64,000 nt of DNA. Source: Kitasatospora sp. NBC_00240. GTDB taxonomy: Bacteria > Actinomycetota > Actinomycetes > Streptomycetales > Streptomycetaceae. Position 1 is the stretch's first letter. Each line of letters starts with the position of its first letter. Below, piece after piece: positions 25,488 through 34,673 of the stretch. Made by a program: the position numbers and the translations under genes. The stretch covers positions 62,001 through 126,000 of the forward strand of contig NZ_JAPEMU010000001.1 in the NCBI RefSeq assembly GCF_026342405.1, read 5' to 3'. A model generated the notes under the pieces. That model ran no database searches. It was not told the origin of the DNA and saw only the letters and a program-made list of their open reading frames with translations.

Positions 25488-26615
25488 CTGCTCGACGAAA
25501 TACGGCGAGACGCTGAGCCAGCCGTTGGCCGCGGCCCCGTCGAGGCGGCCCGAGCTGGTCCGGGCCAGGGTGTACCAGGAGTCGACGTAGTCCGGGTCGT
25601 CGGTCCACCAGGAGGCGGGGACGGCCGACAGGACGGCGTTCACCAGCGGGATGTAAGCGCCCTGGTCCGCGATGGTGAGCAGGACGGCGGCGATGGCCGT
25701 GGCGAGGGCCTGGTAGTTGGTGTCGCCGTCGTCCTCCATCAGCACGACGTCGGCCAGGTTGTACTTGTAGTTCGACCAGTTCACCAGGATCTGGTTGGGG
25801 CGGTAGACCGTCCCGTCCGTGTTCAGGTAGGGCATGTCGACGGAGTCGACCCGTACCTTGCCGTCCAGGCCGAAGCCGGTGACCAGCGCGAACATCTCGG
25901 CGTCGCCCTTGAACCAGGGTTCCTCGTCGTCCTTGACCTCGACGGCGTCGATCTTGGTGGCCCACCAGCCGGCGGCGGCAGCGGCCGGGGCGGCGGGCCG
26001 GGCGGCCGGCAGGGAGAGGCCCTGGCGGGCGAGTTCGGCGCCGAGCACCCGCAGGCCGGCGGCCGTGGTCCGGGCGGAGTCGAGGTCGACCAGGTAGACC
26101 GGTCGGTTCGGTATCTCCTTGGTCTCCAGGAGGTGTGGGCGGCCGGCCGTGTCGTAGGCCGTGATGGTCCGGGCGTGGTCGTCGGCGGTGGCCGCCGCCA
26201 CCAGCGGGGCGACGCCGGCGTCGAGCGCGGCGCGCATCGAAGGGTCGGCCAACTGCACCTGCAGCAGCGGGCCGAGCTCGTTGCCGAGGCCCTTCGCGGC
26301 GGCGATCCGCCGGTCGGCGTCCGCGACGCCGGCGGCGAGGCCGCGAGCGGCGGCCGCGGAGGAACCCGAGGCCAGCGGGGCGAGTTGCGCGGTGCCGGTG
26401 CCGGTACCGGCCAGCAGGCGGGCGCGCCAGCCGGCGTCGGTGAGCGAGCGGGCGAGGTCGCGGGCGACCTGCTCCTCGATCCGGGTGACCTCGGCGCCCT
26501 TCGCGGGCGGCGCGGCGGGGGCCGGCGAGGCTGTCGCCGGGCCGGCGGTGATGGTCAGTAAGGCGACGGCGGCGACGGCGGCGAGGGCGCCGCGGCGGGT
26601 GCGGGAGCGGGACAT
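25482..26615 (-). CDS. Secreted DUF3103-like protein
   Basis: 377 residues. A Sec signal peptide (RRGALAAVAAVALLTITAGP, cleavage near ATASPAPA) precedes an Ala-rich helical region and a C-terminal domain with WWATKIDAVEVKDDEEPWFKG, DAEMFALVTGFGLDG and a long acidic LMEDDGDTNYQAL segment. The latter pattern resembles DUF3103 proteins, but I cannot confirm this without a search. ATG 26615 has AGGAGT 9 bp upstream. No catalytic residues are evident; calcium binding by the acidic loops is a guess. Confidence 0.65.
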   Translation of the reverse strand: MSRSRTRRGALAAVAAVALLTITAGPATASPAPAAPPAKGAEVTRIEEQVARDLARSLTDAGWRARLLAGTGTGTAQLAPLASGSSAAAARGLAAGVADADRRIAAAKGLGNELGPLLQVQLADPSMRAALDAGVAPLVAAATADDHARTITAYDTAGRPHLLETKEIPNRPVYLVDLDSARTTAAGLRVLGAELARQGLSLPAARPAAPAAAAAGWWATKIDAVEVKDDEEPWFKGDAEMFALVTGFGLDGKVRVDSVDMPYLNTDGTVYRPNQILVNWSNYKYNLADVVLMEDDGDTNYQALATAIAAVLLTIADQGAYIPLVNAVLSAVPASWWTDDPDYVDSWYTLARTSSGRLDGAAANGWLSVSPYFVEQF

Positions 26616-26715
26616 GGGGGTGCACTCCTGACGGGTCGGGGAGGGCGGACGGCACCGGGTGCGGTGCGGCCGCATCCTATCCGGTGCGTACATGACAGAA
26701 CATCGATACCCAGCG

Positions 26716-28608
26716 TCAGCGGCTCTCAACAGCCGCTCGGGAGACGGCCGACGACAGAGCCATGACCGTGAGTTGCGGATTGACGCCGGGGCAGTCGGGC
26801 AACCCCGAGGCGTCCGCCACCAGCACCCCGCGGACCCCGCGGAGCCAACCCCGCCGATCCGCCGGGGCGACGGCGGGGTCCGCGCCGAGGGCGACCGTGC
26901 CGGAGGGATGGAAGGCCGACAGGTGCAGGTCGCGGGCCCGGCTGCGGTCCAGTACGGCGGCCAGTTCGGCCGGCGAGCGCACCCGGGGAGCGTGCGGCAG
27001 CCCGGTCAGCACCTCCTGCGCGCCGGCCGCGAGGAGCAGTTCGCCCATCGCGCCCACCGCGCGCAGCAGCGAGCGCCCGTCGGCCGGGTCGAGCCGGTAG
27101 CTCAGCAGCGCCCGGCGGCTGCCGTGCACCCGGCCGCCCGGGCGGTCCGCGATCATCGCGCCCAGGGTGGCCAGCCGGTCGGCGCCCTCCAGCTCGGCCC
27201 GCAGCTCCCGCCCGAGGCCGGGCAGCACGAAGGACCCCATACCCGGCGGCGGCGCGGTCGCCTCGATCAGGATGCCCTGCTCGTGCAACTCCTCGACCCC
27301 GGCGCTCTGCAGCACCGCCGGTCCCGCCGCGACCGGCTCGGCGAACCGGCCGGCCACGCTGGTGGCCGGGTGCACGGCGAGGTTGCGACCCGTCCTCGGG
27401 TGGCCGCCCAGGCCCGAGCGGCGCAGCAGCGGCGGGCTTTCGAGCGCCCCGGCGGCCAGCACCACCAGCGGCGCGAGGATCTCCAGTTCGGTGCCGTCCG
27501 GCCGCCGCACGGCGACCCCGGCGGCGCGCGGGCCGCCCGGGCGGTCACGGTCCACCAGGATCCGCCGGACCCGGGCCGAGGTGACGATCCGGGCCCCCGC
27601 GGCGCAGGCGGCGAGCAGCACGGAGAGCTGCACGCTCTGCTTGGCCCCGGCCGGGCAGCCGACCACGCACTGGCAGGAGCCCCGGCAGCCGGGCGCGTTG
27701 CGCCGCAACGGGCCGGCCCGCCAGCCCAGTTCCGCGGCGCCGGCCAGGGTGAGCAGGCCGTTGCGGCCGAGCACGTCGAGGGGCTGGGTGGCGACCCGCA
27801 GGGTCCGCTCGATCTCGTCCAGTCCGGCGCCGAAGGCGGCCCGGTCGGCGAGGTCGAGGCCGTGGACGGAGCGCCAGCGGTCCAGTACCGGGCCGGGGGT
27901 GCGGTAGCAGGTACCGGAGTTGACCACGGTGGTGCCGCCGACGGCGCGGCCGGTGGGCAGCAGGACGGGTGGGTCGCCCGCCATCACGGTGGCGCCGGCG
28001 TCCCGGTAGAGCTCGGCGAAGCGGTCGAGCGGGGCGCGGCGGCCGAACTCGGCGGTGGTGTGGTGCCGGCCCTCCTCCAGGACGACCACCCGCAGGCCGG
28101 CCCGGGCCAGGGTGCGGGCGGCGACGGCGCCGCCGGCTCCCGAGCCGACCACCACGGCGTCGGCGGTCGCGCGGTCCGGCCATTCGGCGGCGGGAACGCA
28201 GTCCAGTGGCGGGTCCTCGGGGGCGGCGGGCACGGGCGCCGCGAGGGGGTGTCGGTGCAGCAGTCGCTGCGTCCCGGCGGCGAGCAGCACGGGCACCTTG
28301 AGCACGTCGAGCAGGGGCAGCAGGGCGGGGCGGCGGGCGAGCGCGGCGAGCAGGGCCTCGCGGTCCGGCGGCGGCAGCTCGTCCAGCCGGGAGCCGGTGC
28401 GTAGCAGCGCGTACCCGTCGACGGCGGCGGTCGCGGCCCGGTAGCCGGCCCGGGCCGGGCGCGGCATGGCGGCGAGCAGGTCGTCCAGGCGGTCGGCGGT
28501 ACCGGCGAGCCGGTTCTCGCGGCCGTCGTCGGCGAGCAGGGCGGCGACCAGGCCGCGGCTGCTCCGGCTCCGGGTCCGGGCCCGGCGGTCGGGGTGTTCA
28601 CGGCTCAT
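26716..28608 (-). CDS. GMC-type FAD oxidoreductase
   Basis: 630 residues. The FAD-binding dinucleotide fold is VVVGSGAGGAVAARTLARAG with LEEG at its end, around residue 150. HPSGTVALG and GVNPQLTVMAL supply the active-site His and Asn of the glucose-methanol-choline family. A cysteine-rich stretch CRGSCQCVVGCPAG near 315 resembles the long-chain alcohol/steroid oxidase subgroup and could hold an Fe-S centre. An N-terminal extension of about 140 residues precedes the FAD domain. Start ATG overlaps the stop of the preceding gene (ATGA), so it is translationally coupled to the 451-residue partner. Substrate probably a hydrophobic alcohol. Confidence 0.85.
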   Translation of the reverse strand: MSREHPDRRARTRSRSSRGLVAALLADDGRENRLAGTADRLDDLLAAMPRPARAGYRAATAAVDGYALLRTGSRLDELPPPDREALLAALARRPALLPLLDVLKVPVLLAAGTQRLLHRHPLAAPVPAAPEDPPLDCVPAAEWPDRATADAVVVGSGAGGAVAARTLARAGLRVVVLEEGRHHTTAEFGRRAPLDRFAELYRDAGATVMAGDPPVLLPTGRAVGGTTVVNSGTCYRTPGPVLDRWRSVHGLDLADRAAFGAGLDEIERTLRVATQPLDVLGRNGLLTLAGAAELGWRAGPLRRNAPGCRGSCQCVVGCPAGAKQSVQLSVLLAACAAGARIVTSARVRRILVDRDRPGGPRAAGVAVRRPDGTELEILAPLVVLAAGALESPPLLRRSGLGGHPRTGRNLAVHPATSVAGRFAEPVAAGPAVLQSAGVEELHEQGILIEATAPPPGMGSFVLPGLGRELRAELEGADRLATLGAMIADRPGGRVHGSRRALLSYRLDPADGRSLLRAVGAMGELLLAAGAQEVLTGLPHAPRVRSPAELAAVLDRSRARDLHLSAFHPSGTVALGADPAVAPADRRGWLRGVRGVLVADASGLPDCPGVNPQLTVMALSSAVSRAAVESR

Positions 28609-29960
28609 CGGTGGCCCACCTCGGCGTGCGCGGTGCCCGTCAGCTGCCAGCGGGCGTGCGGGCGCCAGCGGCCCCACCAGCGCTCCACGGTGATCTCGGC
28701 GTCGGCCGCCTCGCTGTTGCGGCAGACCGCGCGGCTGCCGTCGGGGTCGGTGTAGTCCAGGGTCAGGGTGCGTTCGGGTGGCTGGCGTACCGTCACGGTG
28801 ATCCGGCGCAGCGCGGCGCGACCGGTGACGCTCCAGTCGGTCAGGCCGATCCGGGCCCGGAACCCGCCGAGGGCGGACCGGACCGCGCTGCGGGGCCAGA
28901 CCCGGCCGTGGCGGCGCAGCCGGAGCAGGACCAGCGGCGGCAGGTGCCGCAGCCCTGGCCGGTGGGCGACGGCGGCGACCACCTCCAGCACGTCGCCGCC
29001 GCCGAGGTCGGCGTGCAACCAGGCCCAGCGCCGGGCGCTGCCGTGCCCGCGGATGCGGGCGGTGGCGCCCGGGGCACCGTCCAGTACGAGCGTCCCGCCG
29101 GGGTGGTGGACGGTGCCGGTGTACCGGGCGGTGGCGGCCGGCAGCATGTGCGCGGCGGGCAGCACCGGCCGGCGCCAGGCCCACCGGGGGAAGGTGTGCA
29201 GCGGCGGCCCGGTCGGCCGTTCGGTGAGGTCCCAGCGGTACGCGCCGGCCTCGCCGCGCAGCCACTCGGGCGGGGTGTCCCGGGCGGGCGGGGGCTGCGG
29301 CCCGTAGCGGGCGTGTCCGGCGGGGCCGTCCGGGGGGAACAGCGCGATCCAGCCGTGGGCGTGGGCGGGCCGGCCGTCGGTGGGGGTGGTCAGTTCGTGG
29401 TGCAGCCACAGGCCGGTGCCGGTGGCCGGGTCGGTGAGGGTGGTGTACCAGACCTCCGTCCGGCCGGGTGTGGCGTCCGGGTGGGGCAGGAGGTCGGCGT
29501 CCGGCTGTCGTGGGCGCGGGAATCGCCAGCCGGTCAGGAACGGCAGCAGGGCGGTGGCGACCGGGAACCGCAGGGTGCCGCGGCCGACTTCGGCGCCGTC
29601 CTCCAGGAGGGTGAAGGGCAGCACGGTGAGCGAGGCGAGCGGCCGGCGCGCGGTGAGCGACTTCCAGCCGTGCAGGGTGAGCCGGCGGCCGGCGGCGGTG
29701 AAGTCCAGCCGGTAGCGGATCCGGCGCCGGGCGAGCGGTGAGATCTCCAGCTCCCCGCTCGCTGCCGGGTCGTCGGCGAGTCCCGCGATCCGGACCCGGC
29801 CGGTGAGGCGCGCCCCGGTGGTGCGGTGCGGCCGGAGTACCCGGTCGGCCCTGGCGGAAAGGTCGAGCCGGATCGGGCGTGCTCCGGCCTCGCCGGTGAG
29901 GCGTGCCGTTCCCACCATCCGTTCCTCGAACGCCGTGCCGCGCCGGGGCGTCTTCTTCAT
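28605..29960 (-). CDS. Uncharacterised protein coupled to the GMC oxidoreductase
   Basis: 451 residues, no signal peptide. It is rich in beta strands and contains WYTTLTDPATGTGLWLHHEL and AWLHADLGGGDVLEVV, a lipocalin/hydroxyneurosporene-synthase-like style, but I recognise no named family. It is the first gene of the unit, with the GMC gene overlapping by 4 bp. A 31-bp dyad begins 16 bp upstream of the ATG, and a TTGACG box lies beyond it, so the pair appears repressed by a TetR-like protein encoded elsewhere. A role in binding or modifying the GMC substrate is inferred only from coupling. Confidence 0.68.
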   Translation of the reverse strand: MKKTPRRGTAFEERMVGTARLTGEAGARPIRLDLSARADRVLRPHRTTGARLTGRVRIAGLADDPAASGELEISPLARRRIRYRLDFTAAGRRLTLHGWKSLTARRPLASLTVLPFTLLEDGAEVGRGTLRFPVATALLPFLTGWRFPRPRQPDADLLPHPDATPGRTEVWYTTLTDPATGTGLWLHHELTTPTDGRPAHAHGWIALFPPDGPAGHARYGPQPPPARDTPPEWLRGEAGAYRWDLTERPTGPPLHTFPRWAWRRPVLPAAHMLPAATARYTGTVHHPGGTLVLDGAPGATARIRGHGSARRWAWLHADLGGGDVLEVVAAVAHRPGLRHLPPLVLLRLRRHGRVWPRSAVRSALGGFRARIGLTDWSVTGRAALRRITVTVRQPPERTLTLDYTDPDGSRAVCRNSEAADAEITVERWWGRWRPHARWQLTGTAHAEVGHR

Positions 29961-29975
29961 CAGGCCTGTCCCTTC

Positions 29976-30006
29976 AGTGGTCCAGTGGCTGAGCCACTGA
30001 ACCACT
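29976..30006. promoter_or_regulatory. TetR-like operator, 31-bp dyad
   Basis: Fourteen-bp arms (29976-29989 and 29993-30006) with one mismatch around TGA. It lies directly upstream of the GMC operon start and downstream of a TTGACG -35-like box at 30024-30019, so bound protein would block the promoter. No TetR gene is adjacent. Confidence 0.7.
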
Positions 30007-30119
30007 TTGATGGCACGCCGTCAATCCTCTTGACCGGCAGGCGACTTCACGCGTCGGCAAGGCCGTCCGGGCGCGGCGCCCCGCCAAGCCCGCTACCAGG
30101 TTCGTTCGGCGCGGCCCGC

Positions 30120-31511
30120 TCAGCCGGCCGTCGGTGGCAGCGTGACCGTGAACGCCGCGCCGCCCTCCGGTCCGTGGCCCTCGACGCCGATGGTGCCGCC
30201 GAGCAGACCGCTCAGCCGGTGCGCGATGGCCAGGCCCAGGCCGCTCCCCACCGGACGGGTGGCCCGGTAGCGCTCGTACAGCGCCCCGCCGTCGAAGGCG
30301 ACCCGGACGTCGTCCTCGGTGAGGCCCGGCCCGCTGTCCCGGACCTCCAGGCGCGCGCCGCCGCCCGCCGCCGGCCGGACGGCGAGCACCAGGTCGCCGC
30401 CGGCCGGGGTGACCCGCAGGGCGTTGCGCACCAGACCGTCGATCAGCTGCCGGACCCGGAAGGCGTCGGTGTCGACCACCACCGGCGGCCCGGTCGGCCC
30501 GGGGCCCGCAGCCGGTTCGACCCGCAGGCGGAGACCGTGGCCGCCCCCGGGACCGGCCCAGAACGCGGCGGCCTCGGCCACCAGCGCGGAGAGGTCCGTC
30601 CGGCCGGTGTCGAGGCGGAAGTCGTCGGCCTCCAACCGGGCGAGGTCCAGCAGGTCGCCGAGGAAGCGGTCCAGCCGCGAGGTCTCGCCGGCCAGGATCT
30701 GGCCCACCTCGGGGAGCCGATCCGGCTCGATCAGGCCGTCGGCGAGGGCCTCGGCGTAGCCCTGCAGCGCGGTCAGCGGGGTGCGCAGCTCGTGCGAGAC
30801 GGACAGCAGGAACTCCCGCTGCCGGTTCTCGCTGCGGGCCAGCGCGGCGTCCAGCACGTTGAGCGCGCGGATCATCTCGGCCGCCTCACGCGGCCCGTCG
30901 ACGGTGGCGCGCACCCCGCGTTCACCTGCGGCGAGCCGGTGCGCGGCAGCCGCGGCCGCCACCAGCGGGCGGGCGAGCCGCCGGGCCAGCAGGGCGCCGG
31001 CCAGCGCGGCGCCGAGCATGCCGGCCACCAGCGGCCGGACGGTGCTGCGGCGGATCCGGCCGGTGTTGCGCTCGACGATCGCGTACGGCTCGGTGAGTAC
31101 GACGGCGCCGCCCCGCGCGCTGGGCCGACCGACCAGCAGCACCTCCTGACCGGCCAGCACACCGGTGGTGGAGACCGGCCGACCGGCCAGCAGGGCGGCC
31201 TTGGACGCCGTGTCCAGCGCCGGGGTGGCGACACCGGCCACCCGCCCGTCGGGGGCGATCACGGCGAACTCCTCGCCGTTCGGGCCGCCGAGGACCTGGG
31301 CGCCGTTGAAGAGCAGCGGCGAGAGGTCGGGTACCCGGCTGAGCACCGTCGCCTGCCGCGTCAGCTGGTCGCGCTCGCGCTGCTCGGCGCCGCGCGCGGC
31401 GGTCTGCCAGGTCACCAGGCCGGTCAGCAGCACCGCGAGGGCCGCCACGGCGGTGGTCAGCCCGACGATGTTGCGGGTGAGGGAGCCGCGCCGGGACCGC
31501 CCGGGGCTCAT
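30120..31511 (-). CDS. Sensor histidine kinase
   Basis: 463 residues. Membrane segments near 15-37 and 165-187 bracket an extracytoplasmic sensor region, followed by HAMP, HisKA with SVSHELRTPL (His near 240), and an ATPase domain with N-box VRNALRVTP and G-box GSGLGLAIAHRLSGLLGG. It overlaps the response regulator stop by ATGA. The signal is unknown. The neighbouring divergent MMPL/LmeA genes suggest a possible envelope role. Confidence 0.92.
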   Translation of the reverse strand: MSPGRSRRGSLTRNIVGLTTAVAALAVLLTGLVTWQTAARGAEQRERDQLTRQATVLSRVPDLSPLLFNGAQVLGGPNGEEFAVIAPDGRVAGVATPALDTASKAALLAGRPVSTTGVLAGQEVLLVGRPSARGGAVVLTEPYAIVERNTGRIRRSTVRPLVAGMLGAALAGALLARRLARPLVAAAAAAHRLAAGERGVRATVDGPREAAEMIRALNVLDAALARSENRQREFLLSVSHELRTPLTALQGYAEALADGLIEPDRLPEVGQILAGETSRLDRFLGDLLDLARLEADDFRLDTGRTDLSALVAEAAAFWAGPGGGHGLRLRVEPAAGPGPTGPPVVVDTDAFRVRQLIDGLVRNALRVTPAGGDLVLAVRPAAGGGARLEVRDSGPGLTEDDVRVAFDGGALYERYRATRPVGSGLGLAIAHRLSGLLGGTIGVEGHGPEGGAAFTVTLPPTAG

Positions 31512-32230
31512 CAGGCCGGCTCCGTCGCGCTGTAGCCGACGCCGCGCACGGTGCGGATCGGGCTGGCGTCACCGAGTTTGGCGCGCAGCTGCGAGACGAA
31601 GACGTCGACCATCCGGGTGTCGCGGTACCCCGGGTAGCCCCAGACCCGGGCCAGCAGCTGCTCCCGGGTGAACACCTGCCCCGGGTGCCGCACCAGGTGC
31701 TCGATCAAATTGAACTCGGTGGTGGTCAGCTCCACCGGCCGGCCGTCGCGGCGCACGGTACGGCTGACCGGGTCGACGGTGAGCGGGCCGACACGGCCCG
31801 CCGGTGCCTGCGGCGGTCCGGCGGCCCGGCGCAGGACGGTTTTGACCCGGGCGACCAGCTCGCGGGGCGAGAACGGTTTGGTCAGGTAGTCGTCGGCGCC
31901 CAGCTCCAGGCCGAGGATCCGGTCGGCCTCCTCGCCGCGCGCGGTCACCAGCAGCACCGGCGTCCAGTCCCCCGCGTCCCGCAGGGTCCGGCAGAAGGTG
32001 ATGCCGTCCAGGCCCGGCAGGCCGACGTCCAGCACGATGGCGACCGGGTGCATCCGGCGGGCCGCCGCCAGGCCGGCCGCCCCGTCGCTCTCCACGTGCA
32101 CGCCGAAGCCCTCCCGGGCCAGGTAGAGCCGCTGCACGTCGGCGATGTGCCGCTCGTCCTCGACGACCAGCACCAGGCCCTGGGACCGCGTCACGAGGCC
32201 CGTCGATTGCGTCACGGCTGCCACTCTCAC
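31511..32230 (-). CDS. OmpR/PhoB-family response regulator
   Basis: 239 residues. Receiver domain with acidic pair VVEDE, phospho-acceptor aspartate in VLDVGLPG (D68 from the GTG at 32230) and LTKPFSP lysine. The C-terminal winged helix includes TTTEFNLIEHLVRHPGQVFTR and VDVFVSQLRAKLGD. Forms a two-component system with the overlapping kinase. The start is uncertain: GTG codons at 32224 and 32215 would shorten a non-conserved N-terminus. Confidence 0.92.
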   Translation of the reverse strand: MRVAAVTQSTGLVTRSQGLVLVVEDERHIADVQRLYLAREGFGVHVESDGAAGLAAARRMHPVAIVLDVGLPGLDGITFCRTLRDAGDWTPVLLVTARGEEADRILGLELGADDYLTKPFSPRELVARVKTVLRRAAGPPQAPAGRVGPLTVDPVSRTVRRDGRPVELTTTEFNLIEHLVRHPGQVFTREQLLARVWGYPGYRDTRMVDVFVSQLRAKLGDASPIRTVRGVGYSATEPA

Positions 32231-32378
32231 CTGCGGGGACGTGAGGGGCGCTCACGTGCGGGGACGCCACCGATGCTAACCACGCGGGCCGGCACCGGTA
32301 CCGGGGCCCCGGCTGCCCTTACATTCCCCGAACAGTGCGCCCACGGTGCCCGTACACCGGTGCGGCAGAGTGCCGCCC

Positions 32379-34673
32379 ATGCAGACAGCATCCACCGGCG
32401 CCGCACCGACCGACCCCGAACCGCCCGAGGCCGGCGCCGACGCGACGCCCCGCTCGAAGCCTCCCGGCTCCCACCCGCCCCGGCGGCCCGGCCTGCTGCA
32501 CCGGACCGGGCGCTGGTGCGCCCGGCACGCCTGGCGGGTCCTGGCCGTCTGGGCCGTGCTGCTGGCCGGGCTCGCGGTGGCCGACCACGCCTGGGGCGGC
32601 GACTACGCGGACAGCTTCTCGCTGCCCGGCACCGGCGCCCAGACCGGCGCCGACCTGCTGCGGGCGCACAGCAGCGGTGCGGCGGGTGTGAGCGCGCCGA
32701 TCGTGATCGGTGCAGGCTCGGGGGCGCTGTCCGGCCACCGGGCCGCGATCGAGGCGGCCGTCGGCGACCTCGGCCGGCTGCCGGACGTCCTCTCGGTGTC
32801 CGACCCGCTCACCACCCCCGGCGCGCTCTCCGCGAACGGCTCCGCGGGCATCGTCACCGTCCACTTCACCGCCAACCCGGCCGGCTTCGGCGACACCTAC
32901 CTGGCCCGGCTCGACAGCGCCGTCCGGCCGCTGCTCGCCGACCACCTCACCGTCGAGTACGGCGCGCCGCTCGGGCAGTTGGCCGCGCCCAAGGCCGCCG
33001 ACCGGGCGTCCGAGGCGATCGGCCTCGCGGTCGCCGTCCTGGTGCTGCTGGTCGGTTTCGGCAGCGTCGCGGCGACCGGACTGCCGCTGCTGACGGCGGT
33101 GGTCGGCCTGGCCGCCGGGCTGGGCGCGCTCGGCCTGCTCGCCGCCCGGGTCGACTTCGCCCAGTCCGCCCCCACCCTCGCCGCGATGATGGGCCTGGGT
33201 GTCGGCATCGACTACGCGCTGTTCCTGACCACCCGCTACCGGGCACTGCTGCGGGACGTCCCGGAGCCCGCCGAGGCGGTCGGACGCACGGTCGCCACCA
33301 GCGGGCGGGCCGTGCTGGTCGCGGCCGCCACCGTCGCGATGGCGCTGGCCGGGCTGTACGCCGGCGGGGTCTCGTTCATCGGCACCCTCGGCGCGGCGGC
33401 CGGACTGACCGTCCTGGTCGGCGCGGCGGCCTCGCTGACGCTCACCCCCGCCCTGCTCGGCCTGCTGGGCGGCCGGATCGACCGCCTCCGGGTCCGCACC
33501 CCGATCGCCGAACCGGTCGGCGACTCGGACGTCTGGCACCGCTGGGCCGGCACCCTGGGCCGCCGGCCGTGGCTGTTCCTGGTCGGCGGTCTGCTGGTGG
33601 TCGGCGTGCTGGCCGTCCCCGCCGCCTCCATGCGGCTCAGCCATGTCGACGCCGGCTCTCAGCCCACCAGCAGGACCGACCGGCGTGCCTACGACCTCAT
33701 CGGCGAGAACTTCGGCCCGGGCGCGAACGGGCCGCTCACGGTCGTCGTCCAGTTGGACAGCGCACTGGTCGCCGACCGGGCCCGGCGCGAGGCGCTCGCC
33801 GCTTCGCTGCGGCAGGAGCTGGCGGCCCTGCCCGGCGTCGCCGCCGTGTCACCGCCGGCGACGGGCCCCGACGACGTCCTGCTGATCACCACGGTCACCC
33901 CGCAGGCGGGCCCGCAGGAGCGCGGCACGGCCGAGCTGTTCCACACGCTGCGGGACACCGGCCTGCCGCACGCGCTCGCCGGGACGGGCGCCGTCGGCTA
34001 CGTCACCGGCGGCACCGCCACCGGGCTGACCTTCACCGACACCCTGGTGGCGCGGCTGCCGCTGGTGATCGGCGTGGTCGTCGCGGCCGCGTTCCTGCTG
34101 CTGCTCACCGTCTTCCGCAGTGTGCTGATCGCGGTCAAGGCCGCCCTGCTCAACCTGTTCTCGATCGCCGCCGCGTACGGCGTGGTGGTCGCGGTCTTCC
34201 AGTGGGGCTGGGGGTCCTCGCTGCTGGGCGTGACGGGCGAGGTGCCCGTGGAGTCCTACGTGCCGATGATGATGTTCGCGATCGTCTTCGGGCTCTCGAT
34301 GGACTACGAGGTCTTCCTGCTCTCCCGGATCCGCGAGACCTGGCTGCGCACCGGGGACAACCACCTGGCGGTCGCCACCGGCCTGGCCGCCACGGCCCGG
34401 GTGATCACCTGTGCCGCGGTGATCATGACCAGTGTCTTCCTGGCCTTCCTGCTCTCCACCAGTGTCGTGGTCAAGATGCTCGCGCTCGGCCTCGGGGTCA
34501 GCGTGATCATCGACGCGACCGTGGTCCGCCTGCTGCTGGTGCCCGCGAGCATGTACCTCTTCCGGCGGGCCAACTGGTGGCTGCCCGGCGGGCTGGACCG
34601 GCTGCTGCCGCACTTCGACCCCGAGGGCCCGGCCGACCCGACCGTCCCGAGCGCCCGGGGTGAGCTGCGGTGA
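32379..34673 (+). CDS. MMPL family RND-type lipid/drug exporter
   Basis: 764 residues with twelve membrane segments in two halves, each followed by a large periplasm-side loop. The conserved GIDYALF and SMDYEVF motifs of the proton-relay helices are present in the fourth and tenth helices. MMPL proteins move lipids, siderophores or other envelope molecules in actinobacteria. ATG 32379 has only AGAG upstream; 11 extra residues are possible from an upstream start. It is coupled by GTGA to an LmeA-like gene. Confidence 0.9.
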   Translation: MQTASTGAAPTDPEPPEAGADATPRSKPPGSHPPRRPGLLHRTGRWCARHAWRVLAVWAVLLAGLAVADHAWGGDYADSFSLPGTGAQTGADLLRAHSSGAAGVSAPIVIGAGSGALSGHRAAIEAAVGDLGRLPDVLSVSDPLTTPGALSANGSAGIVTVHFTANPAGFGDTYLARLDSAVRPLLADHLTVEYGAPLGQLAAPKAADRASEAIGLAVAVLVLLVGFGSVAATGLPLLTAVVGLAAGLGALGLLAARVDFAQSAPTLAAMMGLGVGIDYALFLTTRYRALLRDVPEPAEAVGRTVATSGRAVLVAAATVAMALAGLYAGGVSFIGTLGAAAGLTVLVGAAASLTLTPALLGLLGGRIDRLRVRTPIAEPVGDSDVWHRWAGTLGRRPWLFLVGGLLVVGVLAVPAASMRLSHVDAGSQPTSRTDRRAYDLIGENFGPGANGPLTVVVQLDSALVADRARREALAASLRQELAALPGVAAVSPPATGPDDVLLITTVTPQAGPQERGTAELFHTLRDTGLPHALAGTGAVGYVTGGTATGLTFTDTLVARLPLVIGVVVAAAFLLLLTVFRSVLIAVKAALLNLFSIAAAYGVVVAVFQWGWGSSLLGVTGEVPVESYVPMMMFAIVFGLSMDYEVFLLSRIRETWLRTGDNHLAVATGLAATARVITCAAVIMTSVFLAFLLSTSVVVKMLALGLGVSVIIDATVVRLLLVPASMYLFRRANWWLPGGLDRLLPHFDPEGPADPTVPSARGELR

